Below are positions 18,194 to 26,461 of a DNA stretch of 64,000 nucleotides, one piece after another. The notes below the pieces were generated by a model, which worked only from the letters and a program-made list of their open reading frames with translations, did not search any database and was not told the origin of the DNA. A program made the translations under genes and the position numbers. The DNA lies in the NCBI RefSeq assembly GCF_001641635.1, contig NZ_LUUB01000079.1:391308-455307 (forward strand). The letters run 5' to 3'. Source of the DNA: Bradyrhizobium centrolobii. Lineage in GTDB: Bacteria > Pseudomonadota > Alphaproteobacteria > Rhizobiales > Xanthobacteraceae. Positions within the stretch are counted from its first letter, which is position 1. Each line of letters opens with the position of its first letter.

Positions 18194-19579
18194 TTGGAAC
18201 CCCGGAATTTCGACGGGGATGCCGACCGTCCGCGGTCGGCAGGGGCTAAGCAGACGGGGCGGGTGCTGGTCATCGGCCCCTACTTGCGAGTGCGTGCGGG
18301 AAGTGCCGACGCGCAATCGGAAAGCTATGTCCTGCGTAACGCCGAGGCTCGGCTCGACGAAGCCGCGGGCCTTGCGCGCGCCATCGATCTCGTCGTCGCT
18401 GACGCCATTATCGCGCCGGTCAGCCAGATCCGCCCCGCCACCTATATCGGCAAAGGCAAGGTCGAGGAGATCTCCGGGCTGATCACGAGCCTGGAGGTCG
18501 AGCTCGTCGTGATGGATTGTGCGCTGTCGCCGATCCAGCAGCGCAATCTCGAGAAGGCGTGGAATGCGAAGGTGCTCGACCGCACCGGGCTGATTTTGGA
18601 AATCTTCGGCCGCCGCGCCAAGACCAAGGAAGGCTCGCTCCAGGTCGAGCTCGCGCATCTGAACTATCAGCGCTCGCGCCTGGTGCGCTCCTGGACCCAC
18701 CTCGAACGCCAGCGTGGCGGCTTTGGCTTCATGGGCGGCCCCGGCGAGACGCAGATTGAGGCCGACCGCCGCTTGATCTCCGAGCGCATCTCGCGGCTCG
18801 AGAACGAATTGAAGAAGGTGCAGGCGACGCGGCGCTTGCATCGCGCCGGTCGCCAGCGCGTGCCGTACCGCGTCGTGGCGCTGGTCGGCTACACCAATGC
18901 CGGCAAGTCGACGCTGTTCAACCGCTTGACGCGCGCGGACGTGCAGGCCGCCGACATGCTGTTCGCTACGCTCGATCCGACCCTGCGCGCGCTCAACCTC
19001 CCGCATGGCGGCAAGGCGATGCTGTCCGACACGGTCGGCTTCATCTCCAACCTGCCGACGCAACTCGTCGCGGCCTTCCGCGCCACGTTGGAGGAGGTGC
19101 TGGAAGCCGACGTCATCCTGCATGTGCGCGACATCTCGCATGACGACGCCGAGGCGCAGCAGAGCGACGTTGACGCGGTGCTGCGGCAGCTCGGCATCAA
19201 CCCTGATGATTCCGGCCGGATCATCGAGGTCTGGAACAAGATCGACCGCTTCGACCCGGAGCAACGGGAGGAGCTGCTCAACATCGCCGCGCGCAGGCCG
19301 GAGGATCACCCGGCGATGTTGGTCTCTGCCGTGTCAGGCGAGGGGATCGACGCGTTGCTCGCCGCGATCGAGGAGAGGCTCGCTGCAAAACGCACCACGC
19401 TCAACCTCTCCATCGATGCCGCCGATGGCGCCGGCATCTCCTGGCTGCACCGCAATTCCGAGGTGCTGGCGAAGGAGCTGCACGACGGCCGCTTCGACAT
19501 GACGGTGCGGGTGGACGAGACCAAGCGGGATATCGTGGTGAGCCGCTTCGACGCCGTACCGCATCACGCGCACAACTAG
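18194..19579 (+). CDS. hflX: Ribosome-associated GTPase HflX
   Basis: This 461-residue GTPase binds and splits stalled ribosomes. An N-terminal glycine-rich HflX domain (ATYIGKGKVEEI and the GGFGFMGGPGETQIEADRR motif) and coiled linker precede the G domain, with G1 GYTNAGKST, G3 DTVGF and G4 NKID. The start is a TTG at 18194 (residues MEPRNFDG), the only plausible start before the conserved domain. It lies 11 bases after hfq, the usual hfq-hflX arrangement. It converges with the LysR gene; only ten bases separate their ends. Confidence 0.95.
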   Translation: MEPRNFDGDADRPRSAGAKQTGRVLVIGPYLRVRAGSADAQSESYVLRNAEARLDEAAGLARAIDLVVADAIIAPVSQIRPATYIGKGKVEEISGLITSLEVELVVMDCALSPIQQRNLEKAWNAKVLDRTGLILEIFGRRAKTKEGSLQVELAHLNYQRSRLVRSWTHLERQRGGFGFMGGPGETQIEADRRLISERISRLENELKKVQATRRLHRAGRQRVPYRVVALVGYTNAGKSTLFNRLTRADVQAADMLFATLDPTLRALNLPHGGKAMLSDTVGFISNLPTQLVAAFRATLEEVLEADVILHVRDISHDDAEAQQSDVDAVLRQLGINPDDSGRIIEVWNKIDRFDPEQREELLNIAARRPEDHPAMLVSAVSGEGIDALLAAIEERLAAKRTTLNLSIDAADGAGISWLHRNSEVLAKELHDGRFDMTVRVDETKRDIVVSRFDAVPHHAHN

Positions 19580-19589
19580 CTCGTACCCC

Positions 19590-20477
19590 TCACGCTGCAA
19601 GCAACCGGCCAGCCGCGAAATCCAGGAACGCGCGCAGGCGCGGCGAGCTGAACTTTCCCGACGGCCAAACCAACCAGAAGGCCCCCTGGACGGCTTCAGC
19701 GTCTAGAACGATCCGCAGTTGGCCCGCGTCCAGCGCGTCCCTGATGAGGAAATCCGGAGCCCAGGCGAGCCCGAGCCCCGCGACAGCGGCCGCGCAGACT
19801 GCCTCCATGTTAGAGCAGACGACGAAGGGGGTTGTTTCTTCAACGACGGCTTGCGTGCCGTTGGCGAACAACCATGACTGCATGACGTCGGTGCCGGGAT
19901 GCCGAAAGCGGATCAGACGCTGGTTGAACAGCGCCGCACAATCGCTGGGTTCGCCAAATTCGGTCAGATAGGAGGGCGCCGCGCAGAGAACGAAGCGGAA
20001 CGAGCCTAGCTTGCGCGACATCAAGCCTGAGTCCGGCAAGACCCCGCTACGGATCGCAAGATCGAACCCCTCAGCGACCACATCCCTGATCCGATCGTCA
20101 AAATCGAGGTCGAGACGAATCTTCGGATGCGCTCGCGTGAATTCGGCGAGATGCGGTGCCAGGAACCGATAGCCGACGGTCGGAAGGCTGATCCGCAGCA
20201 GTCCCTGTGGCACACCCGCCGATGCCGAGAGCAGCGTTACAGTCTCGTTCCACTCTTCCTGGAGCCGCCGGGCACGACCAAGCAGCAGTTCGCCTTCCGC
20301 GGTGAGGCTTACATGCCGGGTGGTGCGGTTGAACAGACGTACGCCTAGCTGTGTCTCGAGCGCGGCGATGGCTTTTCCGGTAGCTGACGGCGACAGCCCC
20401 AGCTTTCTCGCCGCGGCGGCGAAGCTCAATGTTTCCGCGACGGTCACGAAGGTTTCGAGCGATGGGAGACTTTGCAT
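19590..20477 (-). CDS. LysR-family transcriptional regulator
   Basis: This 295-residue regulator has an N-terminal winged helix-turn-helix (FAAAARKLGLSPSATGKAIAALE) and a C-terminal effector-binding domain (from about residue 90). It is divergent from the SMP-30-like gene at 20584, so it probably controls that gene and itself from the shared 106-base region. The effector is unknown. Length and domain order are standard for the family. Confidence 0.92.
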   Translation of the reverse strand: MQSLPSLETFVTVAETLSFAAAARKLGLSPSATGKAIAALETQLGVRLFNRTTRHVSLTAEGELLLGRARRLQEEWNETVTLLSASAGVPQGLLRISLPTVGYRFLAPHLAEFTRAHPKIRLDLDFDDRIRDVVAEGFDLAIRSGVLPDSGLMSRKLGSFRFVLCAAPSYLTEFGEPSDCAALFNQRLIRFRHPGTDVMQSWLFANGTQAVVEETTPFVVCSNMEAVCAAAVAGLGLAWAPDFLIRDALDAGQLRIVLDAEAVQGAFWLVWPSGKFSSPRLRAFLDFAAGRLLAA

Positions 20478-20490
20478 GGATCGAGATTAG

Positions 20491-20503
20491 CGAATTCTAT
20501 TCG
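20491..20503. promoter_or_regulatory. Candidate LysR operator (CGAAT-N3-ATTCG)
   Basis: A 13-base inverted repeat, CGAATTCTATTCG, lies 14 bases upstream of the LysR start codon in the divergent region with the SMP-30-like gene. LysR regulators usually bind such interrupted dyads near their own promoters. The assignment is inference from position and symmetry. Confidence 0.4.
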
Positions 20504-20583
20504 TCGATGTCGCGAATTTCCGCCCGATGATCGCAGACCGCCGCACCTTTATTCTCGATTTCACAGAGACCACAAAGGTACGA

Positions 20584-21558
20584 ATGATGACTGCGAGCTA
20601 CGATTTCCTTGGATTTGTCGAGGGCGCCTGGAATCCGGAGGACCTGGTCGCATTGCCGGGCACGCCATGGATTATCGTGAGCGCCATGCGATCCGCGCGT
20701 CATCCGGGCCGCCTGTTCAAGGCTGACCGGACCCGGCCATCGGCGGTGAGCGAACTCCGCTGGGACGCCGCGCCAGAGCAGGGCCAGCTGGGACCCGACG
20801 TCTTCAACCCTCACGGGATTGCCGCACGTCAGCTTGCCGCGGGGACCTTCGAAATGCTGGTCGTGGACCATGGCGGTGGCGAGGCAATCGATCGGTTGCT
20901 GCTTGAGCTACGTGACGAGGGGCCCGTCGTCGTAGAGGCAGAGCGTCTGGTGCAACCGTCGGGAACCTCGGCCAACGCAGTCGCCCACATGCAGGATGGC
21001 GGGTTTGTGATGACCAGCATGTTCGACCCCGGCGACACGGATACTCTCTTGCGTTTTGCGCGGGGTGAAAAAACCGGGCAGGTCTGGCGCTGGTCGCGCT
21101 CGCGTGGCTGGAATCGGTTCGGCGAACTCCAGATGTCCGGCGCCAACGGTATCGCCGTATCGAGCGATGGACGTTCGGTTCTGGTCTGCGAGTGGGCGGC
21201 ACGCCGCGTCTGGCGGCTCGACGAACATGGCCGCCCGATTGCAAGCGTGGGGACCGACTTTTTGCCTGACAATCTTCGCTGGACTACGGATGGCCGTCTG
21301 CTGCTTGCGGGTCAGTTGGATCGGCCGGAACGTGTGTTCGGCTGCGAGGCGCGCGGTGAGCGCTGCCCGCTGGCTTTCAAGGTCGTGCGGCTTGATCCAG
21401 TCAGCCTCGAAATCGAGCCGCTGATCGCAATGGACGACGCCTCTGCCACGGCCACGGGCTTTGGCGGTGCGACCGGAGCCTTGATGGTGGATGAGTTGAT
21501 CTGGGTCGGGAGCTTCACCGGAATGCGGATTGGCGTTTTTGGGCCAGTGTCAACGTGA
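20584..21558 (+). CDS. SMP-30/gluconolactonase-like beta-propeller protein
   Basis: This protein of about 324 residues shows the pattern of six-bladed propellers of the SMP-30, arylesterase or strictosidine synthase type: DVFNPHGIAARQ, a SGTSANAVAHM segment, SGANGIAVSSDGRSV and LPDNLRWTTDGRLL. These enzymes often hydrolyse lactones or esters in a calcium-dependent way. No signal peptide is obvious. I chose ATG 20584 over an upstream opening at 20527 because the extra residues look non-coding. It is divergent from a LysR regulator. Its end overlaps mazG by nine bases, tail to tail. The substrate cannot be named. Confidence 0.75.
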   Translation: MMTASYDFLGFVEGAWNPEDLVALPGTPWIIVSAMRSARHPGRLFKADRTRPSAVSELRWDAAPEQGQLGPDVFNPHGIAARQLAAGTFEMLVVDHGGGEAIDRLLLELRDEGPVVVEAERLVQPSGTSANAVAHMQDGGFVMTSMFDPGDTDTLLRFARGEKTGQVWRWSRSRGWNRFGELQMSGANGIAVSSDGRSVLVCEWAARRVWRLDEHGRPIASVGTDFLPDNLRWTTDGRLLLAGQLDRPERVFGCEARGERCPLAFKVVRLDPVSLEIEPLIAMDDASATATGFGGATGALMVDELIWVGSFTGMRIGVFGPVST

Positions 21559-22404
21559 TCTTGCGGTGTCGCCGGATCCAGCAGCGGGTCGCTCGCTGCG
21601 CTTCGCAGCATTCCACAACTCATCCATCTCTGCCAGCGACGCCTGTTCCAGCGTCCGGCCCTGCGCCTCAAGCGCGCGCTCGATATAGGCAAAGCGGCGC
21701 TCGAATTTGGCATTCGTCGCGCGCAGTGCGGATTCGGGGTCGGCGTCGACGTGGCGTGCGAGGTTGACGAGGGCGAACAGGAGGTCGCCGGTTTCTGCCG
21801 TCAGCTCCTGCTTGTCGTTGCGGTCGAGCGCGGCTTCGATCTCGTCGGCTTCCTCACGTATCTTATGTAGCACGGCGCGCGGGTCGTTCCAGTCGAAGCC
21901 GACGGTGGAGGCCTTGCGCTGGAGCTCCATGGCGCGCGTCAGCGCCGGCAGGCCGGCCTTGACGCTCGACAGCAGCGACTTGTGCGAGGTCTGCTCCGGC
22001 GGCCGGCGCGCGGCACGCTCGGCCTTCTCCTCGGCCTTGATGCGATCCCAGACTTCCATGACGTGGGAGGGCGCGAGATTGCCATCCTTGTCGACGAACA
22101 CATGGGGATGGCGCCGGATCATCTTGCGCGTGATGGCCTCGACGACGTCGCCGAAGGCGAACGCGTTCTGCTCCTCGGCCATCTGGGCGTGGTACACGAC
22201 CTGCAACAGGAGGTCGCCAAGCTCCTCGCGCAGATCGTCGAGATCGCCGCGGGTGATGGCGTCGACCACCTCATAGGCTTCCTCGATCGTGTAGGGCGCG
22301 ATCGTCGCAAAGTTCTGCTCGAGGTCCCAGGGGCAGCCGGTTCCCGGGGCTCGCAAGGCGGCCATGATCTCGATGAGGCGGGCGATGTCGCGGGAGGGCT
22401 TCAC
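21550..22404 (-). CDS. mazG: Nucleoside triphosphate pyrophosphohydrolase MazG
   Basis: This 284-residue house-cleaning enzyme hydrolyses non-canonical NTPs. Two MazG repeats are visible with metal-binding acidic motifs: EEAYEVVDAI with ELGDLLLQVVYHAQ, and REEADEIEAAL with ETGDLLFALVNLARH. The start is a GTG (22404). Unusually, a second divergent copy of its first 80 bases, beginning with ATG, sits 352 bases upstream, suggesting that the 5' end has been replaced by recombination. mazG lies close to hflX in many Alphaproteobacteria. Confidence 0.94.
   Translation of the reverse strand: MKPSRDIARLIEIMAALRAPGTGCPWDLEQNFATIAPYTIEEAYEVVDAITRGDLDDLREELGDLLLQVVYHAQMAEEQNAFAFGDVVEAITRKMIRRHPHVFVDKDGNLAPSHVMEVWDRIKAEEKAERAARRPPEQTSHKSLLSSVKAGLPALTRAMELQRKASTVGFDWNDPRAVLHKIREEADEIEAALDRNDKQELTAETGDLLFALVNLARHVDADPESALRATNAKFERRFAYIERALEAQGRTLEQASLAEMDELWNAAKRSERPAAGSGDTARSR
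22325..22341. repeat. 17-bp direct repeat, copy 1 (inside mazG)
   Basis: The 17 bases TCCCAGGGGCAGCCGGT recur exactly at 22677-22693. This copy is inside the intact mazG gene. The two copies mark the junction where mazG-like sequence is shared between the gene and the upstream remnant, and bracket about 350 bases holding a small ORF. Confidence 0.8.
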
Positions 22405-22442
22405 AGTGAAATACGGGGCGCTATTGTCATGTAAGGTGTGGC

Positions 22443-22649
22443 CTATCTCGTTTTGCGTCTTTCCGGAAGATTTCGCGCGTCCTCGACTGTGTCTCTAATG
22501 AGGTCCGCCAACTCCGCGTCAGTGCCCATGCGGCTGACGGAACGACCATCATCGTGGAAGCCATCAGCCCGATAAACATTAAAGGATGTTTCTGTCAGGG
22601 TGAACCGCCACCCTGGTATTTTTGGAAATTTTGGCTCGGTCGTACTCAT
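22443..22649 (-). CDS. Small hypothetical protein between the two mazG 5' ends
   Basis: This encodes 68 residues starting MSTTEPKFPKIPGWRF. No family is recognised; the protein is hydrophilic, with an aromatic N-terminal third, an acidic middle (DAELADLIRDTVEDARN) and a basic tail. No strong ribosome site precedes its ATG. It lies entirely within the segment bounded by the 17-bp direct repeats, so it was probably brought in with, or trapped by, the event that duplicated the mazG 5' end. The lower GC content of its upstream region fits foreign origin. Confidence 0.5.
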   Translation of the reverse strand: MSTTEPKFPKIPGWRFTLTETSFNVYRADGFHDDGRSVSRMGTDAELADLIRDTVEDARNLPERRKTR

Positions 22650-22676
22650 ACGGAAATGCCAAATGTATATTGGGCT

Positions 22677-22756
22677 TCCCAGGGGCAGCCGGTCGCGGGC
22701 GCGCGCAGCGCCGCCATGATCTCGATCAGGCGGGAAATGTCGCGGGAAGGGGTCAT
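22677..22756 (-). pseudogene. Remnant 5' end of a second mazG allele
   Basis: On the minus strand from ATG 22756 this reads MTPSRDISRLIEIMAALRAP and then ATGCPWEAQ before diverging and stopping. It matches the first 26 residues of the intact MazG with three differences. By hand alignment about 65 of 80 bases agree, and most changes are silent. It includes the second copy of the 17-bp repeat (22677-22693). It looks like the original mazG start, left behind when a related allele replaced the 5' end. Confidence 0.75.
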
Positions 22757-22881
22757 TGCAGGCCATTCTCTTAGCTCCCCGCCTTATGCCAAAAGCGGCC
22801 CTCATTTCCCAGCCTAACGCGGCGGAACGGGCCGATTTCCACCGATTGGCGGGCCACGCCCGTGGTGCTAAAGCGCGGGGC

Positions 22882-23595
22882 ATGAGTGAACCATTTTCAT
22901 CCGAAACCGCGCTGGTGCTGTTCTCCGGCGGCCAGGATTCCACCACATGCCTTGCCTGGGCGCTCAGCCGGTTTGCGCGCGTGGAAACGCTGGGGTTTGA
23001 ATACGGCCAGCGCCACGCCATCGAGCTTGCCTGTCGCGATCGCCTGCTCGACGGTCTCAAGGCAGTGCGTACGGAGTGGGCGGAGAAGCTCGGCGAGAGC
23101 CACACGCTGTCGATCCCGACGCTGGCGGCCGTGTCCGAGACGGCGCTGACGCGCGATGTTGCGATCGCGATGGGCGCGGACGGCCTGCCGAACACCTTCG
23201 TGCCCGGTCGCAACCTGGTGTTCCTGACCTTTGCCGCGGCGCTGGCCTACCGGCGCGGCGTCACCCATATCGTCGGCGGCATGTGCGAGACCGACTATTC
23301 CGGCTATCCCGATTGCCGCGACGAGACCATCCGCGCCATGCAGGCCGCGCTCTCGCTTGGCATGGCGAAAAAGTTCGAGCTGCATACGCCTCTGATGTGG
23401 ATCGACAAGGCGGCGACCTGGAGGCTGGCGCACGACCTCGGCGGGCAGGGGCTGGTCGATCTCATCCGCGAGCAGTCCCACACCTGCTATCTCGGCGAAC
23501 GCGGCGCTCGGCACGATTGGGGCTATGGGTGCGGGGAGTGCCCGGCGTGCAGCCTGCGGGCGAAGGGGTGGAAGGAGTACGCGGCGGCGAGCTGA
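22882..23595 (+). CDS. queC: 7-cyano-7-deazaguanine synthase QueC
   Basis: This 237-residue enzyme converts 7-carboxy-7-deazaguanine to preQ0 with ATP and ammonia, on the route to queuosine. Seen are the PP-loop FSGGQDSTT at the N-terminus, NLVFLTFAAALAYRRG, GGMCETDYSGYPDCR, and a C-terminal zinc site (CYLGERG, CGECPACSLRAKGW). ATG 22882 was chosen; an upstream opening from 22756 overlaps the mazG remnant and adds residues not expected for QueC. The rest of the queuosine pathway is not in the window. Confidence 0.95.
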   Translation: MSEPFSSETALVLFSGGQDSTTCLAWALSRFARVETLGFEYGQRHAIELACRDRLLDGLKAVRTEWAEKLGESHTLSIPTLAAVSETALTRDVAIAMGADGLPNTFVPGRNLVFLTFAAALAYRRGVTHIVGGMCETDYSGYPDCRDETIRAMQAALSLGMAKKFELHTPLMWIDKAATWRLAHDLGGQGLVDLIREQSHTCYLGERGARHDWGYGCGECPACSLRAKGWKEYAAAS

Positions 23596-23610
23596 CGCCA
23601 CATGGACGGT

Positions 23611-23710
23611 GTCGTCACCCGCGAAAGCGGGTGACCCAGTATTCTAGAGGCGTTCGCGTGACACGGAGAAGCCGCGGCGTACTGGATTCCCCGCTTTCGC
23701 GGGGAATGAC
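23611..23710. repeat. Dispersed palindromic repeat of the rhizobial type
   Basis: This 100-base element begins with CACCCGCGAAAGCGGGTG (hairpin at 23613-23630), continues with ACCCAGTATTCTAGAGG, and ends with CTGGATTCCCCGCTTTCGC and a second hairpin (CCCCGC-TTTC-GCGGGG, 23686-23701) then GAATGACA. The two ends are near reverse complements, so the whole can fold back. I recognise it as a repeat family frequent between genes in Bradyrhizobium. It lies in the convergent gap between queC and the nitrile hydratase operon. Confidence 0.75.
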
Positions 23711-23756
23711 AGTGTTGGTTGGGGCGAGCAGCGTGACCTCGTAAACCCGCTAGCAA

Positions 23757-24140
23757 CTACCGCGCAAAATCCTCCGCCCTCAGCTCGATCGGCTTGCCGT
23801 GCGGGGTGCGGTCGGCGGCGTGGTCCCAGGCGTCGCGATAGCGGTGCAGGGTCTCCGTGGATGCGACGCCCTTGCTTGCGACAAGCTTTTCCAGCGTGGC
23901 GAGCCAGTGCAGATAGTAGGTCTCGCCGGTGTCGGGATCGCCCGCGGCCTGTGCGCGCTTGATTTCGTCGGCGAGCGCTGAGGCCCATTCGGGCCAGGTA
24001 AACACGCCGCGATCGTGCAGCGTCAGCGCCATGGCGAAGGCATGCGCCTCCCAGGGCGCGCGGAACACCGGGCCGTCATCATCGCGCGGAATGCTCGGAA
24101 TCGCCGCCGTCGCGGCGGCAGCAGGCGTGCTGCTCATCAC
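23757..24140 (-). CDS. Nitrile hydratase accessory (activator) protein
   Basis: This 127-residue protein belongs to the activator family of cobalt nitrile hydratases, which resembles the beta-subunit N-terminus and helps insert the metal into the alpha subunit. Recognisable segments are FRAPWEAHAFAMALTLHDRG, FTWPEWASALADEI and TYYLHWLATLEKLV. It overlaps the end of the beta-subunit gene by four bases, completing an alpha-beta-activator operon. The activator of Co-type enzymes mediates self-subunit swapping; that role is inferred here from family and context. Confidence 0.88.
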   Translation of the reverse strand: MMSSTPAAAATAAIPSIPRDDDGPVFRAPWEAHAFAMALTLHDRGVFTWPEWASALADEIKRAQAAGDPDTGETYYLHWLATLEKLVASKGVASTETLHRYRDAWDHAADRTPHGKPIELRAEDFAR

Positions 24141-24796
24141 GCCGGGTCCAGATAGGGCTCGAATGCGTCGATCGAGACTTTTGAGGTCGGATCACCGTCG
24201 GCCCCCCAGAGATCACGGCCCTCGAACACCACCGTGTAGAGCCATTGCGGATTCTCGCCGAGCTCCATCGCCGCCGAGTCCGGGAAGACGTGACAGCCGT
24301 GGTTCAGCTCGACGACGCCGACATGGCCGCGCACGTAGCGCGGCAGCCGGGTGTGCGTCGCCGGATGAATGTTCTTGGCGCGCACGCGGTCGCCGATCTT
24401 GAATTTGGCGGGCGCCGGGGCCGGGCGGGCGAACTTGCCGCGCACCATGACGCGCTCGACATCGTCGAGATCGAACTTGCCGTGCTTGAGCGCTTTCGCC
24501 GGCTGCACCGCGTGGCCGGCGGCGACGTCCTCCCTGCCGAGGTAGCCTTTCTCGATCAGCATCTCCTCGAGGCCGAGGAACCATTTCTTGTAGTAGGAGC
24601 TCGAGAGGTACACGTGCGGCGGCAGCGTCTCGCGATAGAAGCGCGACGTATCGATGTTGAAAGCGCCGGCCGCGCCCATCGCGCGCACCATTGCCAGGAC
24701 ACGCGCCTCCCAATCCGCGTGGAACATCGGCTCGTTGAGCTCGGGCTCGACCTTGCCGAACCCATCCATGCCGCCCATGTCGTGCACGCCGTTCAC
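24137..24796 (-). CDS. nthB: Nitrile hydratase beta subunit
   Basis: This 219-residue subunit pairs with the alpha subunit to hydrate nitriles to amides. It starts at GTG 24796 (residues MNGVHDMGGMDGFGKV), the conserved beta-subunit opening, overlapping the alpha stop by four bases (GTGA). Family features include PMFHADWEARVLAMVRAM, the LSSSYYKKWFLGLE segment and a C-terminal barrel (KFKIGDRVRAKN, HTRLPRYVRGHVGVV). A longer opening upstream in the same frame runs through the alpha gene and is a shadow. Confidence 0.94.
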   Translation of the reverse strand: MNGVHDMGGMDGFGKVEPELNEPMFHADWEARVLAMVRAMGAAGAFNIDTSRFYRETLPPHVYLSSSYYKKWFLGLEEMLIEKGYLGREDVAAGHAVQPAKALKHGKFDLDDVERVMVRGKFARPAPAPAKFKIGDRVRAKNIHPATHTRLPRYVRGHVGVVELNHGCHVFPDSAAMELGENPQWLYTVVFEGRDLWGADGDPTSKVSIDAFEPYLDPA

Positions 24797-25419
24797 GACG
24801 GCGCTCCGGGCTTTTTGGGAAAGCCGGTGCCGATCATTGAATCGCGGGTGACGAGCTCGGCGAGCTGCTCCTCGCTCCAGCCTTCCGTGCCCTCCGGGCG
24901 CATCGGCAGCACCAGGAAGCGCGTCTCGGCGGTGGAATCCCATACCCTGATTTCGGTGTCCTTCGGCACCGTGACGCCGAAATCGGCGAGGACGCCGCGC
25001 GGATCCTTGACAGCGCGGGAGCGGTAGGGCGCGGCCTTGTACCAGACCGGCGGCAGCCCGAGCATTTCCCAGGGGTAGCAGGAGCACAGCGTGCACACGA
25101 CCATGTTGTGACGCTGCGGCGTGTTCTCGACCACCACGAGATGGTCGCCGACGCGGCTGACATGGCCGAGCGTGCCGATCGCCTTACTGCCGTCCTCCAG
25201 CAGCGCCTTCCTGAAGGCCGGATCGGTCCAGGCCTTGGCGACGACGCGCGCGCCGTTATGCGGACCGATCTTGGTCTCGTAGGCCTGGATGATGGCATCT
25301 AGCGCGGCCGGCTCGACATAACCCTTCTCGGTCAGGATCGTCTCGAGCGCGCGGACGCGCAGCTCGGTCTCGGACAGTTTCGAATGATCATGGTCGTGGT
25401 GGTCGTGATCGCTGCTCAT
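24793..25419 (-). CDS. nthA: Cobalt-type nitrile hydratase alpha subunit
   Basis: This 208-residue subunit holds the active-site metal. The metal-binding claw is C109-T-L-C-S-C114; threonine at the second position marks the cobalt type, whereas iron enzymes have serine. The flanking cysteines are normally oxidised to sulfinic and sulfenic acids. The N-terminus is His/Asp-rich (MSSDHDHHDHDHSK), a possible metal-gathering tail. It is the first gene of a minus-strand alpha-beta-activator operon. No amidase gene lies beside it, so the amide product would have to be used by an enzyme encoded elsewhere. Confidence 0.95.
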   Translation of the reverse strand: MSSDHDHHDHDHSKLSETELRVRALETILTEKGYVEPAALDAIIQAYETKIGPHNGARVVAKAWTDPAFRKALLEDGSKAIGTLGHVSRVGDHLVVVENTPQRHNMVVCTLCSCYPWEMLGLPPVWYKAAPYRSRAVKDPRGVLADFGVTVPKDTEIRVWDSTAETRFLVLPMRPEGTEGWSEEQLAELVTRDSMIGTGFPKKPGAPS

Positions 25420-25540
25420 GGGGCGGAAGATTGGCGCAATCTTCCCCGCCTGTCGAGCTTTCGTTGCAGCGCAATCCGGCCACGTATTCGTGACGCCGTT
25501 TGTGGGTTAGCATCGGCCAGAAATTGCTTTGGAGTTGCCT

Positions 25541-26347
25541 ATGCCGGACTTCGTGAAGATCGAGAAGGGCCTTGGGCCCGAGGGACGAATCGCGGTGGTG
25601 CGGTTCGACCGCGGCGACGGCATCAACGCGCTGTCGCCGGAGGCACTGCGCCAGCTCACCGCGGCCGCGCGCAGTTTCGAGGATGATGCCGCGACCTCCG
25701 TCGTGGTGCTGACGGGAGGCGCAGATGCGTTCAGCGCCGGCTTCGACCTGAAGGATGCCGAGGGGCGTTCGCGCAAGGACATGGATCTCGGCGCGCTGCG
25801 CCGGCATCTCAAGCTCGGGCCGCGCCTGACCCATGCCTGGCAGGAAATGGAGCAGATCACGATTGCGGCCATCGAAGGCTTTTGCATCGGCGGCGGCGTG
25901 GCGCTTGCCGTGGCGCTCGACTTCCGCGTCATGGGGAGCGACGCGCATCTGCGCGTGCCCGAGATCGGGCTCGGAATGAACATGAGCTGGCAGAGCATCC
26001 CGCGCATGCTGCACCTGATCGGGCCGGCCCGCACCAAGCAGGCGGTGATCCTGGCCGACCAGCGTATCTCGGCGGACGAGGCCTATGAATGGCACCTGGT
26101 GGAGCAGGTGGTCGATCCCGGCAAGGCATTCGATGCCGCCATGGACCTCGCCTGGAAGGTCGCCGCGCAGCCGCCGCTCTCGGTCGCCATGACAAAACTC
26201 ACCGTCAACCGGCTCGCGCATGCGCTGGACGATCTCGCAAGCCACATGGACGTCGACCAGTTCGCGCTCGCAAGCCTCACGGAGGACCACAAGGAGGGCG
26301 TCGAGGCGTTCCTGGTGCGCCGCAAGCCGCGCTTCAAGGGACGGTAG
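25541..26347 (+). CDS. Enoyl-CoA hydratase/isomerase family protein
   Basis: This 268-residue crotonase-fold protein has the oxyanion-hole segments SAGFDLKDAEG and GFCIGGGVALAVALD, and the conserved Glu-containing loop VPEIGLGMNMSWQSIPRM. ATG 25541 has GGAG six bases upstream; a TTG 12 bases earlier is less likely. The glutamates of true 2-enoyl-CoA hydratases cannot be assigned with certainty, so isomerase or hydrolase activity remains possible. It is divergent from the nitrile hydratase operon and is followed by a DASS transporter 114 bases downstream. Confidence 0.86.
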   Translation: MPDFVKIEKGLGPEGRIAVVRFDRGDGINALSPEALRQLTAAARSFEDDAATSVVVLTGGADAFSAGFDLKDAEGRSRKDMDLGALRRHLKLGPRLTHAWQEMEQITIAAIEGFCIGGGVALAVALDFRVMGSDAHLRVPEIGLGMNMSWQSIPRMLHLIGPARTKQAVILADQRISADEAYEWHLVEQVVDPGKAFDAAMDLAWKVAAQPPLSVAMTKLTVNRLAHALDDLASHMDVDQFALASLTEDHKEGVEAFLVRRKPRFKGR

Positions 26348-26461
26348 AACTCAATTCCAGGCCATTGATCGCGTCGCGGACAGTCCGTATACGCCGCGCG
26401 GGGACAAAATCGGCTCGGGCAACGGGCCGGCAAAATGCGACGAAAATTGAGGGGAGGGCCC

